The notes under the pieces are model-generated. The model saw nothing but the letters and a program-made list of their open reading frames with translations, ran no database searches and was not told where the DNA came from. A program made the translations under genes and the position numbers. Shown here piece by piece: positions 24,619-34,137 of a DNA stretch of 64,000 bases. The stretch lies in the NCBI GenBank assembly GCA_963422705.1, contig OY730443.1, positions 1,302,001-1,366,000 on the forward strand. Direction: 5' to 3'. Source of the DNA: G963422705 sp963422705 (GTDB lineage Bacteria; Poribacteria; WGA-4E; WGA-3G). The number at the start of each line of letters is the position of its first letter. Position 1 is the stretch's first letter.

Positions 24619-25998
24619 TGTGATACTCACAACGCCTTTAGGCGTGTGCTTGTTACCTTCTCTTGGAAGGGTTACTTGATTTGAGTCCCGAAAACGGTGT
24701 CCACTTATCAAGTCTACATAGGTTCGGATGATATCGGATACCTACGGGGGATACCACTGCCCCGACTACAGGGTTTCTCATGAAACCCTGATACTTTGTC
24801 AGAATGTTACTCGCACCCACAACGTCCCTGTGTCCTTGCCACTTGCATTGTCCGCAACGGTAAGTCCTACCACTTGGTTTCTTTCTATGCCCGCAAGACG
24901 GGCAGGTTTGAGACGTATATGCCTCGTCTTGTGTGTCAATGAGGATACCGACGGCTTTGGCTTTGTAGGTTATCATGTTTTGGAGCTTAGCGAACGCCCA
25001 CTGGTGCAACTTCTGGTTGGCTTTTTTGCCATATTGTATGGATTGTCTTATGTGCTTTATGTCTCCAATGACAATCGTTCTATCTTTCGCGCGCGGCAAG
25101 TAGAAACAAAGCGTGACGTTATTTTATGGCGCATATCACGCAACTGCGCGGTTAACTTCTGTAGGGTTCTATTCTTGACGCGGTTGAGTTTTTTCCAGCG
25201 TCTGCTATATCTAACGCAACGCGATAAGGCTTTATTGAGACGCGACTTAAATTTGTTCTGATACCTCACAACACTGCGGATTTGCCTACCATTGTAGATG
25301 TCGGCATGGATACCGTCAAAAGAAACCATTGGGTGGATTTCGCCCATATCTACAGCAACTGCCGAACCGACTTTTGCTTTTGCCTTTTTCGGCGTTGTGG
25401 CGTATGTCGCATGAAACGCGTATTGTTTTGTTCTTCGATGATACACGAGTGAGACTTCGGCAGGCACGACGTTATGGAACTTTTTGTCAATCTCAATCCA
25501 AAGCGGGGCTCTCCCTTTGCCCATAGACAGTCGTAGTTTACCACGCTGATAGGAAATGCCTGTCGCACGCCACGTGAATGTGTGGAATGTCCGCGTTTTA
25601 TTCGGGGGCTTGGCAGTCGGATTCGATTTGCGGTTAGAAAAGAAAGAGCGTCGCGCACCGCAATAATCGTCTATAATTGCCTGCACAGAATGGGCGTGGC
25701 ACGGATACCTTTTGAATTTGAGATATGCCTTGAGTCCACCGTCTGAAAGCCAAACGCCTTTCTGCTCATGCGTTTTGAACGCCAGCGAAACGGTTTTAGA
25801 GTAGATACGTCCACCAAGCCGATTTATCCCGTCAAGTTGTTCTGTCGGCTTGGCTGTCGCTAAAATATAGGTGCGGTATTCTTTCTTGGATTTAGACACG
25901 CTTTTGCTCCTCGATACATTCTTTGACGAGGGATACACTCCCACCCGAAGATATGAACGTTGAGCGTGTCCAAAGACACGGCAAAAGGGAGTCCCTTC
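24619..25998 (-). mobile_element. IS200/IS605-type element (copy 2, short left end)
   Basis: Second copy of the element at 1668-3199, very similar over its whole length. It starts at TGTGATACTCACA (24619) and ends with AAGGGAGTCCCTTCA (25984-25998), but lacks the ~150 bases present near the left end of copy 1: here GCAA is joined directly to the terminal palindrome. The right-end hairpins are kept with small changes (CCTTCC/GGAAGG, ACGCC-TAAA-GGCGT). It has inserted 18 bases beyond the stop codon of the DUF255 gene, leaving that gene intact. Its tnpB is frameshifted. Having lost part of the left end and tnpB, it is probably a decaying copy. Confidence 0.8.
24653..25899 (-). pseudogene. tnpB: Frameshifted tnpB (copy 2)
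   Basis: Same protein as copy 1 but with one base lost near 25080: copy 1 has TTTC in the plus-strand sequence GACAATCGTTTCTATC, this copy GACAATCGTTCTATC. This ends the first part after CRARKIERLSLET, about 150 codons short of the end; the remainder (TIVIGDIKHIRQ onward, zinc ribbon, GHRDVVGASNI) follows in another frame. GTG start 25899-25897 with the same GAGGAG-type site as copy 1. The upstream frame stays open to 26106 but that extension reads into the neighbouring gene and is not part of TnpB. A sequencing error could give the same picture. Confidence 0.85.
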
Positions 25999-26014
25999 AT
26001 GACACCGATGGGGG

Positions 26015-28078
26015 TTATCGCAGCATCTCAACAAACGCCTCAACAGTCGTGGTAGGAGTTTGGCACGTATAATTCTCACACACGTAAGCGGTTGTACGGT
26101 TATCAATTTGGGTTTTGCCGGTGAGAAGCGGTAGTCCTGTCTCTTCCATTGCTCCTGTTAGAGCGATAATTTTGTTAGGGAGGTAATGCCGATGCAACGC
26201 TGCCAACATTGCAGTGGTGTCCGGTGCTGCTTTTTGTCCCACGATTGCAATCTCCTTCGGGGTTGACAGCAAGAAAGCGAGTTCACAAAGGAGTTGCCCG
26301 GAGCCGGAAGGCATCGCCCCTATTTGGTGGGAGTAGCGCTTCAATGTCTCGATAGCGGTGCGGTGGAATTCCGGATTGTCAAGGTATTTGGCAAGTCTAA
26401 GGAGGCTGTGAATTGCCATAGATACCCCGGAGGGGGTTGCCCCGTCATAAGCAGATTTCGATTGGACGATGAGAGCTTCGTGGGCTTTTCCCGTGAAGAA
26501 GAACCCACCGTTTATTTCGTCCTTGAATTGTTCAATCATGAGATGTGCGAGACGTTCTGCCTCTGTGAGCCAGCGTGTTTCAAAGCTAGTTTCGTAAAGC
26601 GCGATGAGTCCTGCGATAAAATAGGAATAGTCCTCAAGGTAGGCGTTCAGGTGGCTTTTCCCTGCCCGATGGGTTCGCCATAGGAGCCCATTCTCTTGTG
26701 AAAGCGTTGTCAAGATAAATTCGGCGGATTTCTCGCAGGCTTCAAGGTATTCAGGCTTCCCGGTTAATTGGTATCCCATCCCCATACCCCGTAGCATTAA
26801 ACCGTTCCAGCTTGTCAAGATTTTGTCGTCCAATCCCGGTTTAACCCGTTCTTCCCGTACCTTGAAAAGTCTCTTTTTCCCGTCCGCGAGGATTGATTCA
26901 ATTTCACTCAAGTCCATCCGCAGTTTTCGCGCGAAGATATCCAGTGGCGTTTGGACGTGGAGTATGTTTTCCCCCTCAAAGTTCCCGTGCGGCGTAATAT
27001 CGTAGAATTCACAGAAGATTTCGGCATTTTCCTTGCCGATGATATTTTCCACTTCAGCGGGTTTCCAGATAAAAAATTTGCCCTCCACTCCTTCACTATC
27101 AGCATCCTGCGTAGAATAGAAGCCCCCGTTTTCAGCATCGTACATCTCGCGGAGCACATAGTCAAGCGTTTCAGTCGCAACCAGGCGATAAAAAGGGTTT
27201 TGGGTGGCTTGGTATGCCTCAAAATAAGCGATGACAAGTTGTGAATTGTCATAAAGCATCTTCTCAAAGTGTGGCACGAGCCAGCGTGCATCGGTAGCAT
27301 ATCGATGGAAGCCACCCCCAAGCTGATCGTAAATCCCGCCGTTCGCCATCTTTTTTAATGTCAACTCAGCCATTTCCAAGGCGTTCGGGTTACCGCTATA
27401 ATGCCAATAGCGGAGAAGAAAAGGCAATCCCATGCTCGGAGGGAATTTCGGGGCAGTTCCGAATCCACCGTCTTTCGCATCGAATTCAGCGTGATACTGT
27501 TGAAACGCGCTGTCCATCAATTGCTCAGTCAGTTCATGCTCGTGTGTTTCCGCGAGTCGATTCATCCGGCTGATGTGTGTTGTAATCTGCTCTGCTTGTT
27601 CAAAAACCTTTTCGCTTTGTTCACGATACGCGCCAGCAACTGCCTTCATCACCTTTGGGAAGCCGGGCCTGCCGTACCTGTCTGTAGGTGGATAGTAAGT
27701 TCCCGCGTAAAAAGGTTTCAGTTCCGGTGTGAGAAAAACTGTCATCGGCCAGCCGCCGCTACGTGTCATAACTTGCACCGCACTCATGTAGATTTCATCT
27801 AAGTCCGGGCGCTCCTCCCTGTCGACTTTGATATTGACGAAAAGCTCGTTCATCACCGCGGCGATGTCTTCGTTTTCAAACGATTCGCGCTCCATAACGT
27901 GACACCAGTGGCAAGCAGAATAGCCGATGCTGAGCAGAATCGGTCTGTTCTCACGCTTCGCCAGCGTTAACCCTTCTTCTCCCCAGGGGTACCAGTCAAC
28001 GGGATTGTGTGCGTGCTGGAGGAGGTAAGGGCTTGTTTCGTTGATAAGTCTATTAGTGTATTTTGGGGTATCGTTCAT
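26015..28078 (-). CDS. DUF255 thioredoxin-domain protein (YyaL/SSP411-like)
   Basis: 687 residues, the usual length of the family. N-terminal thioredoxin-like domain: NPVDWYPWGEEGLTLAKREN, then SACHWCHVMERESF with a CxxC pair (~residues 51-54), INIKVDREERPDLDEIYM and SGGWPMTVFLTPE. The C-terminal two thirds form a six-hairpin glycosidase-like (alpha/alpha) barrel: GGGFHRYATDARWLVPHFEKMLYDN (~residues 254-278), LTSWNGLMLRGM, YDGATPSGVS. Role not established; possibly a redox-linked sugar epimerase-like protein. The stop TAA (26017-26015) is followed closely by IS copy 2. Two tRNA genes lie upstream on the same strand. Confidence 0.92.
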   Translation of the reverse strand: MNDTPKYTNRLINETSPYLLQHAHNPVDWYPWGEEGLTLAKRENRPILLSIGYSACHWCHVMERESFENEDIAAVMNELFVNIKVDREERPDLDEIYMSAVQVMTRSGGWPMTVFLTPELKPFYAGTYYPPTDRYGRPGFPKVMKAVAGAYREQSEKVFEQAEQITTHISRMNRLAETHEHELTEQLMDSAFQQYHAEFDAKDGGFGTAPKFPPSMGLPFLLRYWHYSGNPNALEMAELTLKKMANGGIYDQLGGGFHRYATDARWLVPHFEKMLYDNSQLVIAYFEAYQATQNPFYRLVATETLDYVLREMYDAENGGFYSTQDADSEGVEGKFFIWKPAEVENIIGKENAEIFCEFYDITPHGNFEGENILHVQTPLDIFARKLRMDLSEIESILADGKKRLFKVREERVKPGLDDKILTSWNGLMLRGMGMGYQLTGKPEYLEACEKSAEFILTTLSQENGLLWRTHRAGKSHLNAYLEDYSYFIAGLIALYETSFETRWLTEAERLAHLMIEQFKDEINGGFFFTGKAHEALIVQSKSAYDGATPSGVSMAIHSLLRLAKYLDNPEFHRTAIETLKRYSHQIGAMPSGSGQLLCELAFLLSTPKEIAIVGQKAAPDTTAMLAALHRHYLPNKIIALTGAMEETGLPLLTGKTQIDNRTTAYVCENYTCQTPTTTVEAFVEMLR

Positions 28079-28138
28079 ATTTTTTCTCCAGCAGTGTCAT
28101 CGAATGGGTGGATAGCGGAGGTTTCACTCCAAAAAAGA

Positions 28139-28210
28139 TAGCGCTACGGGGATTCGAACCCCGGTTTGATGGCTGAGAACCATCTGTCCTTACCCCTAGA
28201 CGATAGCGCC
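28139..28210 (-). tRNA. tRNA-Glu (CTC)
   Basis: A 72-base cloverleaf on the minus strand. Acceptor arm GGCGCTA with TAGCGCT (a G-U at the first pair), anticodon stem GATGG/CCATC with loop TTCTCAG giving anticodon CTC, T-arm CGGGGTTCGAATCCCCG. CCA is not encoded. A T-run (TCTTTTTT) follows immediately, a likely terminator. Twelve bases separate it from tRNA-Gln, so they are made together. Confidence 0.95.
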
Positions 28211-28221
28211 TTAGTGAAGAG

Positions 28222-28295
28222 TGGCTGCCCGGGAAGGACTCGAACCTTCACTACATGGTCCAGAGCCATGCGTCCTACCATTAGACGACCGGGCA
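28222..28295 (-). tRNA. tRNA-Gln (CTG), CCA encoded
   Basis: Cloverleaf on the minus strand. Acceptor TGCCCGG with CCGGGCA, discriminator G, and genome-encoded CCA (28224-28222). Anticodon stem CATGG/CCATG with loop CTCTGGA gives anticodon CTG (Gln). T-arm GAAGGTTCGAGTCCTTC. First of a tRNA-Gln, tRNA-Glu pair; the neighbour does not encode CCA. Confidence 0.95.
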
Positions 28296-28400
28296 TTGCC
28301 TACGCTATATAAGTATATCCTAATCACCCTAATTTGTCAAATTTTTATGGACGCAACCCTTCTAACGGAGTCATTCAAGCATCGCCTCCAGTTGTTTAAC

Positions 28401-29870
28401 CTACTGCAAGGTGATGTTTGAGAAGGTGTAGAAAATATCCACAAACCCAATGAAGATAGTTGGTACCACAAAGATGCTCAACAGTGCAAAGGTACCTGTA
28501 GAAAATGGCACATCCTCTGTCTCCTCCGCAATTTCAAAGTACATGGCCTTCACAATGCGCGCGTAGTAATAAAGAGACACGACACTATTTATCAATCCAA
28601 CAAAAGCCAGCCAGTACAAGCCTTTATCGATGACGGCTGTGAATAGCAGCCATTTTCCAAAGAAGCCTGCCGATGGTGGAATTCCGGTAAGAGAAAAGAG
28701 GAAAATCGCCATCGCTGCGGCAACCAATGGTGCCCGCGACGAGAGCCCGCGGTACCCCTCAATCATTTCACTTCCGACTTCGTTGGAGATGAGTACGACA
28801 ACGTAGAATGCTCCTAAGTTCATAAAGAGGTAAACGACGAGGTAGAAAAGAATGGCACCAACTCCGCCCGGCGTCAGCAGTACGCCCCCCATCAGTAGAT
28901 AACCGCCGTGCGCAATACTTGAGTAGGCAAGAAGACGTTTCACATTCCGCTGTCGGAGAGCAGCGAGATTGCCGACTGTCATCGTAAGCGCGGAGACAAT
29001 CGCTAACATCAAGCTCCAGTCAACCGATTGCATCACCGCGGAATTGCTAAACCCTGAATAGAAAAACCTAATAAACAGGGCGAATCCAGCCGACTTTGAG
29101 GCTACCGATAAGAACGCCGTTATCGGAATCGGTGCCCCTTCGTAAACATCGGGGGACCACATGTGGAACGGCACCGCGGCTATCTTATAGCCGACCCCCG
29201 CGAGGATGAATGTTATTGAAATCAGGACAGCGAGTGGATATGCATCACCGGAAGCGAATATTTCCGTAAGACGTTCGCTGATGAGTCCGAGCTCCCCCGT
29301 CCCCGTCAGGCCAAACATGAGAGACAGTCCGAAAAGCATTGTTCCGGATGCAACCGCGCCGTACGTAATATATTTGAACGCCGCTTCACTTGAACGGGGA
29401 CTGTGTGTCAAGAACCCAGCAAGAATATAGGAGGTTAGACTTACCGTTTCCAGCGAGATGAATATCATCAACAGGTTGGTTGAGGATGCCATGAGGAACA
29501 TCCCAAATGTCATCGCTAACAAGAGGGCATAGTACTCCCCTTTGAGGCGCGCATCAAGTTCGTCCGAACGCAGCGAAAAAAGAATTGTCGCCGATGTTGC
29601 GAGGAGGAGGAGGATTTTGAAAAAAGTCGCGAAGCTATCTAGACGAATCATGCCCAAGAATAGGGATACCGATGCATCTGTTAAGAGAAATTTGTGTGTG
29701 TAAAGTACAGCAACTAAGACACATCCCACGCCTACCAACGAAAGATAGGCAACCGCCTGACTCTCTCTATTTTTTATCACCAGATCGAGAATGACGACAG
29801 CCGCCGCAAACACAACCAAAAGTATTTCTGGGATAAAATAGAGCAGACTATCGATATTGTTGAGTTGCAC
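28401..29870 (-). CDS. nuoN: NADH-quinone oxidoreductase subunit N
   Basis: 489 residues, a multi-spanning antiporter-like membrane subunit of complex I that moves protons coupled to NADH:quinone electron transfer. Conserved features: GMFLMASSTNLLMIFISLETVSLTSYILAG with the essential Glu (~residue 140), FKYITYGAVASGTMLFGLSL, AAVPFHMWSPDVYEGAPIPITAFLSVASK with the Lys of the discontinuous helix (~residue 240), RQRNVKRLLAYSSIAHGGYLLMG. Start is GTG (29870-29868) with AGGAGG 5-6 bases upstream; that site overlaps the TAG stop of nuoM (29882-29880), so translation is coupled. Last gene of the nuoD-H-I-J-K-L-M-N set. Confidence 0.96.
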   Translation of the reverse strand: MQLNNIDSLLYFIPEILLVVFAAAVVILDLVIKNRESQAVAYLSLVGVGCVLVAVLYTHKFLLTDASVSLFLGMIRLDSFATFFKILLLLATSATILFSLRSDELDARLKGEYYALLLAMTFGMFLMASSTNLLMIFISLETVSLTSYILAGFLTHSPRSSEAAFKYITYGAVASGTMLFGLSLMFGLTGTGELGLISERLTEIFASGDAYPLAVLISITFILAGVGYKIAAVPFHMWSPDVYEGAPIPITAFLSVASKSAGFALFIRFFYSGFSNSAVMQSVDWSLMLAIVSALTMTVGNLAALRQRNVKRLLAYSSIAHGGYLLMGGVLLTPGGVGAILFYLVVYLFMNLGAFYVVVLISNEVGSEMIEGYRGLSSRAPLVAAAMAIFLFSLTGIPPSAGFFGKWLLFTAVIDKGLYWLAFVGLINSVVSLYYYARIVKAMYFEIAEETEDVPFSTGTFALLSIFVVPTIFIGFVDIFYTFSNITLQ

Positions 29871-29879
29871 ACCGTCCTC

Positions 29880-31400
29880 CTATAAGTTTCCGAGCTTCTC
29901 GATTGCCCCAACCAATCCCTCAACATATTTGTCGAACATATCAATGGCAAAACTGGGCCAGATGCCGAGAACGATAGTTAAAATTCCGAGTGGAACGAGG
30001 GTGAGGATTTCGCGGCTGTTAATTTCAGGAAGTGCTTCGTATTTTGGATTCAGTTTCCCTAGGAACACCCGTTGAAGTGTCCAGAGAAAATACGCAGCAC
30101 CGATAACAATTCCTATCGTTGACAGGATAGTCAACACCTTAAATTTAGAGTAAGCCCCTAGCAAGGAGAGTGCCTCCCCAACGAACCCACTTAATCCGGG
30201 CAGTCCTAAAGATGCCATGAACGCCAGGGTGGTAATGCCTGTATAGATAGGAACTCTGCTGCCTAGTCCACCAAACCCATTAATTTCACGGTGGTGCGCC
30301 CTATCGTATAGAACCCCAACGAGCAAGAAGAGCATGGCGCTGATGACACCGTGGTTAAACATCTGGAGAATGGCACCTGTCACGCCACTTTCATTTCGCG
30401 CCGCTAACCCCAAGATAACGAACCCCATGTGCCCGATACTGGAATACGCCACCAGTTTCTTAAAATCGGTTTGCGCGAGTGCGCAGAAGGAACCGTAGAC
30501 GATATTAATGAAGCCGAGGAGTGCCAAACTGTTCCCCCAAATTCCTTGTCCATTAGAGAAAAAGGCCATGCCTTGTGGAAACATCTCCATGTTAATGCGC
30601 ACTAATCCGTAAGTTCCCATTTTCAACAGGATACCTGCAAGAATCACGCTGATAGCCGTTGGCGCCTCAACGTGTGCATCGGGGAGCCACGTATGGAAAG
30701 GAAAAATCGGTACTTTGACAGCGAATCCGATAAAGAAGCCGAGGAATACCCAGATTTGGAAGCCCCGGATGGAGAGCGCATGTCCCGGGGTACTTGCCAA
30801 CGTGATAAGCGTTGGAATATCAAACGTTCGCACCCCTGGTTCCCCGCTGTTAAGATATACCGCTATCATTGCAACCAGCATTAACACACTGCCGAAAAGC
30901 GTATAGAGGAAGAATTTAATGGCGGCGTATTCGCGGCGCGGCCCGCCCCACACACCTATCAGAAAGTACATCGGCAGAAGTGTCAATTCAAAGAAGACGT
31001 AGAACAGAAAAAGATCCAAGGAGGCGAAAAAGCCTAACATGCCCGTTTCCAATAATAGGAACAAGCCCATATACGCCTTGAGGCCCTTTTCTATGTTACG
31101 CCACGACGCAAGCACACAAATCGGACCGAGGAGTGCTGTGAGGAGAAGTAACGTTACACTGAGCCCATCAATACCGATATGATAATGGATGTTGAACGCC
31201 GGAATCCAGCTAGCCTTCTCCTCATACTGCGTTCCTGATACATCGCGGTTGTAGTCTATAAATAAAAACACGGCGATGAGGAGAGGAACGAGCGTAAAAA
31301 TCAGCGTCACCCGTTTTATCAATCCCTCCGACTTCCGTGGCAGCAGTAGAACAGTAACCATCCCGAGTAATGGGATAAAAATCATTAGGGACAATAACAT
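29880..31400 (-). CDS. nuoM: NADH-quinone oxidoreductase subunit M
   Basis: 506 residues, antiporter-like proton-pumping subunit of complex I, about 14 transmembrane helices. Key features: LFYVFFELTLLPMYFLIGVWGG with the essential Glu (~residue 134), FPFHTWLPDAHVEAPTAISVILAGILLKMGTYGLVR (~residues 233-268) containing the conserved Lys and the HTWLPDAH motif, TDFKKLVAYSSIGHMGFV. Followed by nuoN with the stop codon inside its ribosome binding site; preceded by nuoL with a 114-base gap. Inner membrane. Confidence 0.97.
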   Translation of the reverse strand: MLLSLMIFIPLLGMVTVLLLPRKSEGLIKRVTLIFTLVPLLIAVFLFIDYNRDVSGTQYEEKASWIPAFNIHYHIGIDGLSVTLLLLTALLGPICVLASWRNIEKGLKAYMGLFLLLETGMLGFFASLDLFLFYVFFELTLLPMYFLIGVWGGPRREYAAIKFFLYTLFGSVLMLVAMIAVYLNSGEPGVRTFDIPTLITLASTPGHALSIRGFQIWVFLGFFIGFAVKVPIFPFHTWLPDAHVEAPTAISVILAGILLKMGTYGLVRINMEMFPQGMAFFSNGQGIWGNSLALLGFINIVYGSFCALAQTDFKKLVAYSSIGHMGFVILGLAARNESGVTGAILQMFNHGVISAMLFLLVGVLYDRAHHREINGFGGLGSRVPIYTGITTLAFMASLGLPGLSGFVGEALSLLGAYSKFKVLTILSTIGIVIGAAYFLWTLQRVFLGKLNPKYEALPEINSREILTLVPLGILTIVLGIWPSFAIDMFDKYVEGLVGAIEKLGNL

Positions 31401-31514
31401 TTTTTTGTCTTTCCTTTCGGTTAAACAAAGGAGATTTTGGGTTTAATATTCTCTTTCTAAAGTTGCTTGCCGGTTTGGCAAGTCCGGGTTTCATTAAAAA
31501 CCGTGGTAAAATGT

Positions 31515-33746
31515 TTACAACGCGCGGAATAATAGAACTAGCACAACAATACCAGCCAGAACAACGAGTAGATAAGTCTGAATCTCCCCTGTCTGGATTC
31601 GCCGGATTCGGCCCCCGACTGCCCAGGTTACTTGCGCGACGCGATTGACAATTCCATCAACGACACGATTGTCAAAAGCGCCGGCGAAGGCCGCGAGGAA
31701 TTCACGCGTAACAAGCCCAACACCGTTGACGATTCCATCAACGACACTTAAATCGAATTGCGCAAAAAGCCGTGCCTTCCATACCGTCAGGGCGACAAGA
31801 ACACCGTCGTAAAATTCGTCAAAGTAATATTTATGCCAAAATAGGTTGTAGAGCGGACGGAATCGGTTCGTCACTGACTCAGCAGCAAACCGATGTTTAT
31901 GATAAAATAGCCATGAAAGGAGTATCCCTAACCCCGCAACGCAAATAGAGAGCACCATCGCGATTCTATGTGCGGGGCTATGATGTTCTTCAGCGGCATG
32001 TGTACTGTCATCGCCCTCTCCTTCAGCCGCCCTCGCTTCAGAACCCCAGAAGAGCGCACTCGCAATATCGGTGCGTTTACTCGCATTCTCCGGAGTCGCT
32101 TCGGAATCTAAGTGGGCATGGGCAGGCTGAGAGATATGTGACTGTGGGGGTACTATCACATAATCGGCGTTAAACCACAATACGTTGACGACTGGAAAAC
32201 TCAGGATTGCTAAAACGATAAGCGGAATTGTCATCACCTTCGGGGATTCGTGTGCCATCTCGTGCATCTGTTGATTACGCGGCGCCCCGAAAAATGTCAT
32301 GAAGATAAGGCGGAACATATAGAAGGCTGTAATTCCGGCTGCCAAAAGCGCCAGGCCGAACAGAATGTAGTAGTGCGCAGAGTTCCAGGCCATTGCGCGG
32401 TCCAACACCCCGCCTAAAATGGCATCCTTGCTCCAGAAACCGGAGAAGAGGAACGGCACCCCTGAGATAGATAGAGTTGCGATAAGCATTGTCGCGAAAG
32501 TAATCGGCATTTTGTGGCGGAGTCCACCCATGTTTCGCATATCTTGGTCCGGTGGAATCTCAGAACCGTGTTCGTGTACTAAATTGTCGCCCACGTGTTC
32601 ATGCGTACCATGTTTGTCAAGTTCATGTACGGAATCATGGTGAGCATCTTCGTCATCATGATGCCCGTGCATCGCATGGAAGGCGTGAATAACACTCCCG
32701 GAACCGAGGAACAACAGCGCCTTGAAAAACGCGTGCGTTGTGAGGTGAAACAGCCCCGCTACATAACTTCCGGCCCCAATTCCGAGCATCATATACCCGA
32801 GTTGGCTAACCGTGGAGTATGCCAGAACACGCTTAATATCAAATCGGACGATGGCGATGGTTGCTGCGACAATCGCGGTAATACCACCGATATAAGCGAT
32901 CACTAAAGACGAAGTTTCTGTTAAAATCGGGAACATCCGTGCGGTAAGGTATACACCGGCCGCTACCATTGTTGCAGCGTGAATTAAGGCACTTACAGGT
33001 GTCGGGCCCTCCATAGCATCCGGGAGCCAGGTATGCAGAGGCACCTGTGCAGATTTTCCAACCGCGCCACAAAAAATTAGCACGCCCGCGACTGAAAGCC
33101 ACGCCATCTCTCCGGGCGGTAGTTTAGGGGCAAGTTCAAAAATTCCACTATCTCCATGAAGCCCAAGCGTCCCGAATCTGTAAAAGAGCATCATCATCCC
33201 GATAAACATGCCTATATCGCCGACACGCGTGGTCAAAAATGCTTTTTTACACGCATTCGCAGCGGAATCTTTTTCAAACCAGAAACCGATGAGTAAGTAT
33301 GAACAGAGTCCAACCAATTCCCAACCGATATAGATGCCGAGTAGGTTGTCTGAGACAACTAAAAAGAGCATTGAGAACGAAAAGAGGGAAAGGTAGGCAA
33401 AAAATCGCGAGTACCTCGCGTCTCCGGACATATAGCCCATTGAGAAAATGTGCACGAGGCTACTCACCAACGTCACAACAATTAACATAATTACCGTGAC
33501 GCTATCCAAGTAAAACCCCATAGAGAAGTTAACCTTCCCGACGGAAATCCATTCGGCGGTGTGTATTTCTGGTTTAGGCGCCACCTGTTGTAAAAGTAGT
33601 AGCGAACAGATGAGCGCGATAAGCATCGCTCCTGTCGATATATAGTCTTGCCGCGGAATACGGCGTTTTGCCAGTGATAGGAGCCCGAAAATAGCAAACG
33701 CGGCGAGCGGGCAGAGTAAGATAATACTAATTAACGGGACAGTCAT
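31515..33746 (-). CDS. nuoL: NADH-quinone oxidoreductase subunit L with histidine-rich insertion
   Basis: 743 residues, the distal antiporter-like subunit whose long C-terminal lateral helix braces the membrane arm. Canonical parts: YIGWELVGLCSYLLIGFWF, QVPLHTWLPDAMEGPTPVSALIHAATMVAAGVYL (~residues 236-269), FDIKRVLAYSTVSQLGYMMLGIGAGSY, THAFFKALLFLGSGSVIHA. E. coli NuoL has 613 residues; part of the excess is an insertion of ~45 residues between HAMHG and DQDMRNMGGL (about 32553-32672), with 11 His and many Asp/Glu, and another hydrophilic stretch (SHISQPAHAHLDSEATPEN to HAAEEHHSPAH) before the last helices. AAAGGA lies just upstream of ATG 33746. Confidence 0.96.
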   Translation of the reverse strand: MTVPLISIILLCPLAAFAIFGLLSLAKRRIPRQDYISTGAMLIALICSLLLLQQVAPKPEIHTAEWISVGKVNFSMGFYLDSVTVIMLIVVTLVSSLVHIFSMGYMSGDARYSRFFAYLSLFSFSMLFLVVSDNLLGIYIGWELVGLCSYLLIGFWFEKDSAANACKKAFLTTRVGDIGMFIGMMMLFYRFGTLGLHGDSGIFELAPKLPPGEMAWLSVAGVLIFCGAVGKSAQVPLHTWLPDAMEGPTPVSALIHAATMVAAGVYLTARMFPILTETSSLVIAYIGGITAIVAATIAIVRFDIKRVLAYSTVSQLGYMMLGIGAGSYVAGLFHLTTHAFFKALLFLGSGSVIHAFHAMHGHHDDEDAHHDSVHELDKHGTHEHVGDNLVHEHGSEIPPDQDMRNMGGLRHKMPITFATMLIATLSISGVPFLFSGFWSKDAILGGVLDRAMAWNSAHYYILFGLALLAAGITAFYMFRLIFMTFFGAPRNQQMHEMAHESPKVMTIPLIVLAILSFPVVNVLWFNADYVIVPPQSHISQPAHAHLDSEATPENASKRTDIASALFWGSEARAAEGEGDDSTHAAEEHHSPAHRIAMVLSICVAGLGILLSWLFYHKHRFAAESVTNRFRPLYNLFWHKYYFDEFYDGVLVALTVWKARLFAQFDLSVVDGIVNGVGLVTREFLAAFAGAFDNRVVDGIVNRVAQVTWAVGGRIRRIQTGEIQTYLLVVLAGIVVLVLLFRAL

Positions 33747-33755
33747 AACTTTCCT

Positions 33756-34064
33756 TTAACCTTTTAACGTATCTATCTCGTTGGGCCGAATACTACCGAA
33801 TTCGCGGTAGATAGCGAGAATAATCGCGAGAAATACGGCTGCCTCCGCAGCTGCAAGCACAATACCAAAAATAGAAATTATCTGACCATCAATGTTTTCA
33901 AGCGGTGTAGCAAAGCGCGAAAACGCTGCAAAATTAAGATTACACGAATTGAGAATGAGCTCAATTCCCATCAATATACTAATCGCGTTCCGTCGTGTCA
34001 GCACAGCGAAAATGCCAAGCGTAAACAGAAGCGCACTGATTACCAAATAGTGTTGCAGGGTCAT
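33756..34064 (-). CDS. nuoK: NADH-quinone oxidoreductase subunit K
   Basis: 102 residues with three transmembrane helices, normal for the small membrane subunit K (ND4L), part of the proton path between NuoH and the antiporter-like subunits. Motifs: ALLFTLGIFAVLTRRNAISILMGIELILNSCNLNF with the conserved Glu (~residue 36) and GIVLAAAEAAVFLAIILAIYRE with the second Glu (~residue 72). Its stop is 9 bases before the nuoL start codon. Confidence 0.97.
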   Translation of the reverse strand: MTLQHYLVISALLFTLGIFAVLTRRNAISILMGIELILNSCNLNFAAFSRFATPLENIDGQIISIFGIVLAAAEAAVFLAIILAIYREFGSIRPNEIDTLKG

Positions 34065-34137
34065 TTTTTCGTAGCGTTCCTCATCTTTTCAGCCCAGTCA
34101 TTGTCTGACTATTGATACCTTCGGCTAGATTCCTAGG

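Noticed and set aside
25900..26106. Upstream extension of the copy-2 tnpB frame
   Set aside because: It reads across the element end into the neighbouring DUF255 gene on the other frame; TnpB starts at GTG 25899 as in copy 1.
28221..28421. Plus-strand 66-codon frame (AAREGLEPSLHGPEP...)
   Set aside because: It is the antisense reading of tRNA-Gln and its flank, a well-known annotation artefact.
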